Source: an uncultured Alteromonadaceae bacterium
GTDB lineage: Bacteria; Pseudomonadota; Gammaproteobacteria; Enterobacterales; Alteromonadaceae
Direction of reading: 5' to 3'
Length of the DNA stretch: 64,000 nt
NCBI GenBank assembly: GCA_913056495.1
Contig: CAJXMO010000006.1
Coordinates: 1 to 64,000 of the forward strand
The notes beneath the pieces are model-generated. The model saw only the letters and a program-made list of their open reading frames with translations, did no database searches and was not told the origin of the DNA. Below are positions 59,218 through 64,000 of this stretch, piece after piece; position 1 is the first letter of the stretch; the number at the start of each line of letters is the position of its first letter. Position numbers and translations under genes: made by a program.

Positions 59218-62025
59218 ATGGCGTTATTCTGGATCCCACTACTGACAACAATCGGCAGTTTGATCTCCTCATTTACGGCCAAACTCAGCCGAAATCAAAG
59301 TGTAGCCATTACCCTGCTGGCACCTCTGGCAGCCTTGGCAATTTGCATTTATCATGCTCCGGCCGTATTTAATGGTGAAATCCTCTATAACAAAATTCAG
59401 TGGCTGGATATTTTAGATATTCACCTGAGTTTCAGACTGGACGGCTTATCTTTTCTGTTTGCTTTACTGATACTGGGTATAGGTTGCTTAGTTATTTTTT
59501 ATGCCCGTTATTATCTCAGCCAAAATGATTCTCTGGCTAAATTATACGCTTATCTAATGCTCTTTATGACAGCCATGCTGGGCATAGTGCTGTCGAATAA
59601 CCTCATCCAGCTCTGGTTCTTTTGGGAACTGACCAGTATCAGCTCATTTTTATTAATCAGCTACTGGAACCACCAGAGTGACGCCAGAAAAGGCGCATTA
59701 ATGGCTTTAACGATTACAGGTGCAGGCGGCCTGGCATTATTAGCCGGTTTACTCTTGTTAGGTAATATAGTTGGCAGCTATCAGTTAGATGTTGTGTTAG
59801 CCAGCGGTGAAATCATTAAACAGAGCCAATGGTATGAAACCAGCCTGATTTTAATTTTACTCGGTGCATTTACCAAGTCAGCACAGTTTCCGTTTCATTT
59901 TTGGTTACCTCATGCAATGGCAGCACCAACGCCAGTCAGTGCTTATCTTCATTCGGCAACTATGGTTAAAGCGGGTATATTTTTACTGGCGCGCTTTTAT
60001 CCGGCTTTAGCAGGCACTGAGATTTGGTTTATTCTGGTGAGTTTAACCGGCTTGGCAACTTTGTTGCTTGGTGCTTATGTCGCTTTATTTAAACATGATC
60101 TTAAAGGGTTACTCGCTTATTCAACCATCAGTCATTTAGGTTTAATTACGCTACTATTAGGTCTGGATACTGAATTGGCGACCGTTGCCGCAATTTTTCA
60201 CATTATCAACCATGCTACATTTAAAGCTTCCCTGTTTATGGCGACCGGTATAATTGACCATGAGACAGGTACACGCGACATGCGTAAACTCAATGGTATG
60301 TGGAAATTTATGCCCTACACAGCCACGCTAGCCATGGTGGCTGCCTCGGCGATGGCCGGTGTGCCCCTCTTAAACGGTTTCTTATCTAAAGAAATGTTTT
60401 TTGCAGAAACCCTGCACGCTCAGTTGTTGGGATCTATGTCTTGGTTAATTCCGGTATTAGCAACTGTGGCTGGTGCATTTTCAGTTGCCTATTCGGCGAG
60501 ATTTATTCATGATGTCTTTTTTAACGGCGACCCGATAGATTTACCAAAGCAACCACACGAAGCGCCACGCTACATGCGTGTGCCAATTGAAGTACTGGTC
60601 GCCCTGTGCTTGTTGGTTGGCATGTTCCCGAATTTCATCATTGACGGGATTTTGCAGGTTGCATCCATGGCAGTATTAACTGAAGCCACACCTGTATTTG
60701 AAATTGCAATCTGGCATGGCTTTAATCTGCCTTTATTAATGAGCGCGCTTGCTGTGGCTGGCGGTTTAACCATATATGCTCAGCGCCGACACCTATTTCA
60801 ATTCCAAGCGTCATTACCGAATTTAAGTGCAAAACTCATGTTTGAACAAAGCTTAAATTACTTATTTAAATGGAGCCAGAACCGAATTAATCAGTTTGAA
60901 AACGGGTCTTTGCAGCGCTATACCATTTTATTGATTATCGTTGTTCTTGTATCCGCCGGCGCGCCCTTGTTTGAAATGCATCAGTTGGTCGGTCAAAATA
61001 AACCACACAATATCGACATGTTTAATGCGGTCGGAACCGGCTTGTTAATCGCAGGTGCATTAGCAACGGTTATCTGGCATCGTCACCGAATGGTGGCTCT
61101 GCTAATGATTTCAGTTGTAGGTTTAATGGTGTCAGTTGCCTTTACCCGGTTTTCAGCGCCGGATCTGGCACTGACGCAGTTAAGTGTTGAAGTTGTCACC
61201 ATTGTATTATTAATGCTTGCGCTTTTCTTTTTACCCCAACGTACACCAAAAGAATCCAGTTCAATCCGTATTCTACGTGACTTAGGCATAGCATCCGCCT
61301 GTGGTGTAGTTATCGCCAGCGTCTGTTATGCCTTAATCACCCGACCGCTTGATTCTATTTCACAGTTTTTTGTTGAAAATGCCAAAACCGGCGGTGGCGG
61401 GACCAATGTTGTCAATGTGATCTTGGTCGACTTCAGAGGATTTGATACGCTGGGTGAAATTACTGTATTAGGCATAGCTGCATTAGGTATTTATAAACTT
61501 CTGGTGAACCTGCCCCTGTTTATGCCGGCCAGTGACAGTGAAGGTCGTAAATGGGCCAAAGAAAAGTATCCGTTATTGCTGGCAACTATTTCTCAAACCC
61601 TGCTACCGCTTGCGCTTTTGGTTTCTGCGTTTATTTTCCTGCGTGGTCATAACATGCCGGGGGGCGGCTTTATTGCAGGCTTAGTAACAGCAACGGCCTT
61701 TATCCTTCAGTATATTGCACATGGCTCAAACTGGATTACTGAGCGCCTGGCCATTAACTACCGAAAAATTATCGCGATTGGCGTCATGATCGCATTTTTA
61801 TGCGGTGTTGGCAGTTTATTATTTGAAAGACCATTTTTAACCAGTTGGTTTGATTATTTTAAAATACCTTTAGTAGGTAAAACTGAGCTGGCCAGCGCCA
61901 TGATTTTTGATTTAGGTGTTTATGTGACTGTGGTAGGTGCAACTATGATGATACTTGCAAGTTTAGGTAAACTCACGGCAAACGATCAGGTTAAACCTGA
62001 ATCTAAACTTAAAGGAGACAGTTAA
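59218..62025 (+). CDS. mrpA: Mrp Na+/H+ antiporter subunit A fused with subunit B
   Basis: 935 residues. The N-terminal part (about 1-500) is the NuoL-like proton-pumping core: [70 protein letters not shown] and [11 protein letters not shown]. The middle has the MrpA C-terminal part (DUF4040; [19 protein letters not shown]). The last 150 residues ([38 protein letters not shown]) are an MnhB domain, so A and B are one chain, as in several gammaproteobacteria. It exchanges external H+ for internal Na+ in the inner membrane. Its stop overlaps the mrpC start (TAATG). Confidence 0.95.
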   Translation: MALFWIPLLTTIGSLISSFTAKLSRNQSVAITLLAPLAALAICIYHAPAVFNGEILYNKIQWLDILDIHLSFRLDGLSFLFALLILGIGCLVIFYARYYLSQNDSLAKLYAYLMLFMTAMLGIVLSNNLIQLWFFWELTSISSFLLISYWNHQSDARKGALMALTITGAGGLALLAGLLLLGNIVGSYQLDVVLASGEIIKQSQWYETSLILILLGAFTKSAQFPFHFWLPHAMAAPTPVSAYLHSATMVKAGIFLLARFYPALAGTEIWFILVSLTGLATLLLGAYVALFKHDLKGLLAYSTISHLGLITLLLGLDTELATVAAIFHIINHATFKASLFMATGIIDHETGTRDMRKLNGMWKFMPYTATLAMVAASAMAGVPLLNGFLSKEMFFAETLHAQLLGSMSWLIPVLATVAGAFSVAYSARFIHDVFFNGDPIDLPKQPHEAPRYMRVPIEVLVALCLLVGMFPNFIIDGILQVASMAVLTEATPVFEIAIWHGFNLPLLMSALAVAGGLTIYAQRRHLFQFQASLPNLSAKLMFEQSLNYLFKWSQNRINQFENGSLQRYTILLIIVVLVSAGAPLFEMHQLVGQNKPHNIDMFNAVGTGLLIAGALATVIWHRHRMVALLMISVVGLMVSVAFTRFSAPDLALTQLSVEVVTIVLLMLALFFLPQRTPKESSSIRILRDLGIASACGVVIASVCYALITRPLDSISQFFVENAKTGGGGTNVVNVILVDFRGFDTLGEITVLGIAALGIYKLLVNLPLFMPASDSEGRKWAKEKYPLLLATISQTLLPLALLVSAFIFLRGHNMPGGGFIAGLVTATAFILQYIAHGSNWITERLAINYRKIIAIGVMIAFLCGVGSLLFERPFLTSWFDYFKIPLVGKTELASAMIFDLGVYVTVVGATMMILASLGKLTANDQVKPESKLKGDS

Positions 62026-62375
62026 TGGAGTTATTGTATTCTATTTGTGTCGGTGTATTGGTTGCTTGTGGTGTATTTTTAATTTTGCGGGCCAGAAGTT
62101 TTCCTATCGTGTTAGGCCTGACCATGCTCTCTTATGCCGTTAACTTGTTTTTATTCGCATCGGGTCGTTTATCTATTAATCATGCAGCTATTTTGGGTAC
62201 CAATGAGCAATATGCCGATCCACTGCCACAAGCTTTGGTCCTGACAGCGATAGTCATTGGCTTTGCGATGACAGCCTTCTCAGTCATTTTATCTATTCGG
62301 GCACGTGCCGACTTAGGTAACGACTATGTTAATTCGGAACAAAAGCCTTCGGCTAGAATTGGGGTGAAAAAATAA
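62025..62375 (+). CDS. mrpC: Mrp Na+/H+ antiporter subunit C
   Basis: 116 residues, NuoK-like. Three TM helices: LLYSICVGVLVACGVFLIL (2-20), VLGLTMLSYAVNLFLFASG (about 30-48) and PLPQALVLTAIVIGFAMTAF (about 67-86). The last carries the DPLPQALVLTAIVI signature of MnhC. Part of the Mrp complex; overlaps mrpA and is 2 bp before mrpD. Confidence 0.96.
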   Translation: MELLYSICVGVLVACGVFLILRARSFPIVLGLTMLSYAVNLFLFASGRLSINHAAILGTNEQYADPLPQALVLTAIVIGFAMTAFSVILSIRARADLGNDYVNSEQKPSARIGVKK

Positions 62376-62377
62376 CC

Positions 62378-63886
62378 ATGCAACATTTAGTCGCATTCCC
62401 TGTTTTATTTCCGCTTTTAAGCGCTCTATTGTTATTATTGCCGCCCTGTGGCAAAAATATGAAAATACGCCGTTGGGCCTCATCGTTATTTGCTCTGATT
62501 TCATTTGCTATCAGCATTGTCCTGTTAACAAATGTATTAGAAAATGGACCCGCCACTTATGCAATCGGCAACTGGCAAGCACCATTTGGAATTGTATTAA
62601 CAGCAGACCTTTTATCTTTAACGCTCACCAGTCTGGCCTCATTTTTAAGTTTTTGCTGTATCCTATACAGCAGCGCCGGTGATGATGAAAAAGGCAATTT
62701 TTTCCATCCTCTGGTTCACTTTTTATTAATGGGGGTCAGTGGCGCGTTTTTAACGGGCGATATCTTCAACCTATTTGTATTTTTTGAAGTCTTGTTAATC
62801 GCTTCATACTCCTTACTTATGCATGCCGGTGACAAACGGAATACTCGGGCTGCATTGCACTATGTCATCATTAACTTGGTTGGTTCAGCCATATTTTTAA
62901 TTTCATTAGGCACTTTATACGGTGTCATCGGCAGTTTAAATATGCAGGACATGGCGGTGCGTATCACGCAACTCAGCGGAGACGATATTCAAATTGCCAA
63001 AATTGGTGGTTCATTGATTTTAATCGTTTTTGCGTTAAAAGCGGCCCTGCTGCCGCTTCACCTATGGCTACCCAATACCTACTCAACCGCAATGCCGGTC
63101 ATCGCCGCATTATTTGCGATTATGACAAAAGTCGGTATTTATTCGATTATGCGAGTTTATAACTTGTTATTTGCAGCGGATTCAGGGCCATTGGCTGCAC
63201 TGGGTCAGGACTGGCTTTGGTATGCAGCACTGGCAACCATTGCGGTCGGTACATTTGGTGTGTTAGCAAGCCAGAATATGCGTAAATTGATTGCAAATTT
63301 AGTGGTGGTTTCTGCAGGTACCTTAATTGCTCTGGTCAGCCTTCAGCAAGCGGCAGCAACTGCAGCTGCAATTTATTATCTGATCCACTCCACTTTAGTG
63401 TGCGCGGCATTATTTTTAGTGATTGATTTAGTATCAAATCAGCGAGGAAAACTCGCTGATCGAATTACCACAGGCCGTCCGGTCAAACAGGGGCTTGTCC
63501 TTGGTTTTGGTTTTTTCATAGCCGCCTTAACCGTCATAGGGATGCCACCTCTGTCCGGGTTTGTCGGTAAAATCTGGATCCTCAAATCGACCTATGAACT
63601 GGGCGAATATCAGTTATTCTGGCCGGTATATTTGGTATCAAGCTTATTATTATTAGTTGCAGTTACCCGAGCAGGCTCAATCGTATTCTGGCAAAACAAA
63701 CAAACCGAAGCTGATAAAAGCGAATTTAAACCTGCCCATATCAGTAAGCTGGTTTCAACTTATCTGTTGATTGCAGCCTCACCACTTTTAGTTATTTTTG
63801 CTAAACCCATGACTGAGTTTTGTCAGCAAGCGGCCATGCAACTGCATAACGTAAGTTGGATGACCCAAGCAGCAGGAGGGCTTTAA
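62378..63886 (+). CDS. mrpD: Mrp Na+/H+ antiporter subunit D
   Basis: 502 residues with about 14 TM helices, NuoM/NuoN-like. Signatures: GDIFNLFVFFEVLLIASYSL (Glu in the proton path, about 127-146), ALKAALLPLHLWLPNTYSTA (Lys, about 225-244) and IFALKAALLP-type loops; VIGMPPLSGFVGKIWIL near 386. It works with MrpA in the antiporter. It ends 2 bp before the next ATG. Confidence 0.95.
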   Translation: MQHLVAFPVLFPLLSALLLLLPPCGKNMKIRRWASSLFALISFAISIVLLTNVLENGPATYAIGNWQAPFGIVLTADLLSLTLTSLASFLSFCCILYSSAGDDEKGNFFHPLVHFLLMGVSGAFLTGDIFNLFVFFEVLLIASYSLLMHAGDKRNTRAALHYVIINLVGSAIFLISLGTLYGVIGSLNMQDMAVRITQLSGDDIQIAKIGGSLILIVFALKAALLPLHLWLPNTYSTAMPVIAALFAIMTKVGIYSIMRVYNLLFAADSGPLAALGQDWLWYAALATIAVGTFGVLASQNMRKLIANLVVVSAGTLIALVSLQQAAATAAAIYYLIHSTLVCAALFLVIDLVSNQRGKLADRITTGRPVKQGLVLGFGFFIAALTVIGMPPLSGFVGKIWILKSTYELGEYQLFWPVYLVSSLLLLVAVTRAGSIVFWQNKQTEADKSEFKPAHISKLVSTYLLIAASPLLVIFAKPMTEFCQQAAMQLHNVSWMTQAAGGL

Positions 63887-63888
63887 TC

Positions 63889-64000
63889 ATGTTACAGCGT
63901 TTATTTCCAGCACCCGCAACCAGCGTACTCTTACTGGTAGTCTGGTTACTGCTAAATAACAGCCTGTCGGCTGGCCACCTGATTTTGGGCACTCTACTCG
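63889..64000 (+). CDS. mrpE: Mrp antiporter subunit E, cut by the window end
   Basis: The 37 codons present start MLQRLFPAPATSVLLLVVWL and continue LLNNSLSAGHLILGTLL, the expected N-terminal membrane part of MnhE. It begins 2 bp after mrpD, as expected in the Mrp operon; the rest lies beyond the window. Confidence 0.85.
   Translation, partial: MLQRLFPAPATSVLLLVVWLLLNNSLSAGHLILGTLL

Noticed and set aside
1-64000. rRNA, tRNA, CRISPR array, complete insertion sequence or replication origin
   Set aside because: I looked for their signatures on both strands and found none; a tool scan would be needed to exclude small RNAs.

Overview
The window looks like a chromosomal segment of a low-GC marine gammaproteobacterium of the Alteromonadales (Catenovulum, Paraglaciecola or Alteromonas type). 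This is inferred from the housekeeping genes (rdgB-hemW, tpm, nirBD-nitrate transporter with a phosphatase/kinase neighbour, Mrp antiporter), from lipoprotein-type polysaccharide enzymes, and from a giant GlyGly-CTERM-like surface protein. No 16S rRNA or tRNA is present, so the genus is not proven.

Layout. 1-984: decayed genes (a dehydrogenase remnant and a small secreted ORF cut by an in-frame amber codon). 985-5678: a reverse-strand catabolic cluster (two Gfo/Idh/MocA oxidoreductases flanking an NRAMP-superfamily transporter that lacks the usual metal ligands), divergent from a FadR-type regulator, with two inverted copies of a FadR-like operator between them. 5738-8099: a phage-like lysis module (M15 peptidase, 3-TM holin-like protein, membrane-anchored coiled-coil protein). 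8525-12383: housekeeping genes (tpm, GST, rdgB, hemW, a lipoprotein, a small membrane protein). 12546-14905: two DUF1566 proteins. 15172-19420: a REC-REC-PAS-GGDEF-EAL c-di-GMP protein and a PP2C-Ser/Thr kinase fusion. 19541-24864: nitrate/nitrite assimilation operon cobA-nirB-nirD-narK with a clear sigma-54 promoter and upstream NtrC-like half sites. 25093-37133: a 3808-residue repeat protein translationally coupled to a small outer-membrane barrel. 37134-38531: a graveyard with a sulfotransferase pseudogene and other coding scraps.

38532-57855 is a pectin / rhamnogalacturonan / glucuronoxylan utilisation locus: sugar isomerase, double-domain and single-domain CE12 esterases, GH115, GH43, KduI, KduD, a GntR regulator, a DeoR regulator, class II aldolase plus fructose-1,6-bisphosphatase, a PKD-CBM-CBM-PL10 pectate lyase, and a DUF4861-GH105-BNR_4 fusion. 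A shared palindrome (core CTTGT-ATG-ACAAG) lies in front of kduD, the GntR gene itself and the PL10/GH105 divergent pair, which suggests one local regulon. Functionally, lyases cut the backbone, esterases deacetylate, GH105/GH115/GH43 trim oligomers, KduI/KduD convert unsaturated uronate to KDG, and FbaA/Fbp allow gluconeogenesis from the triose phosphate produced. No TonB receptor, uronate transporter, KDG kinase or KDPG aldolase is seen here, so these must lie elsewhere. The window ends with an EamA transporter and a Mrp Na+/H+ antiporter operon (mrpAB fusion, C, D, and the start of E).
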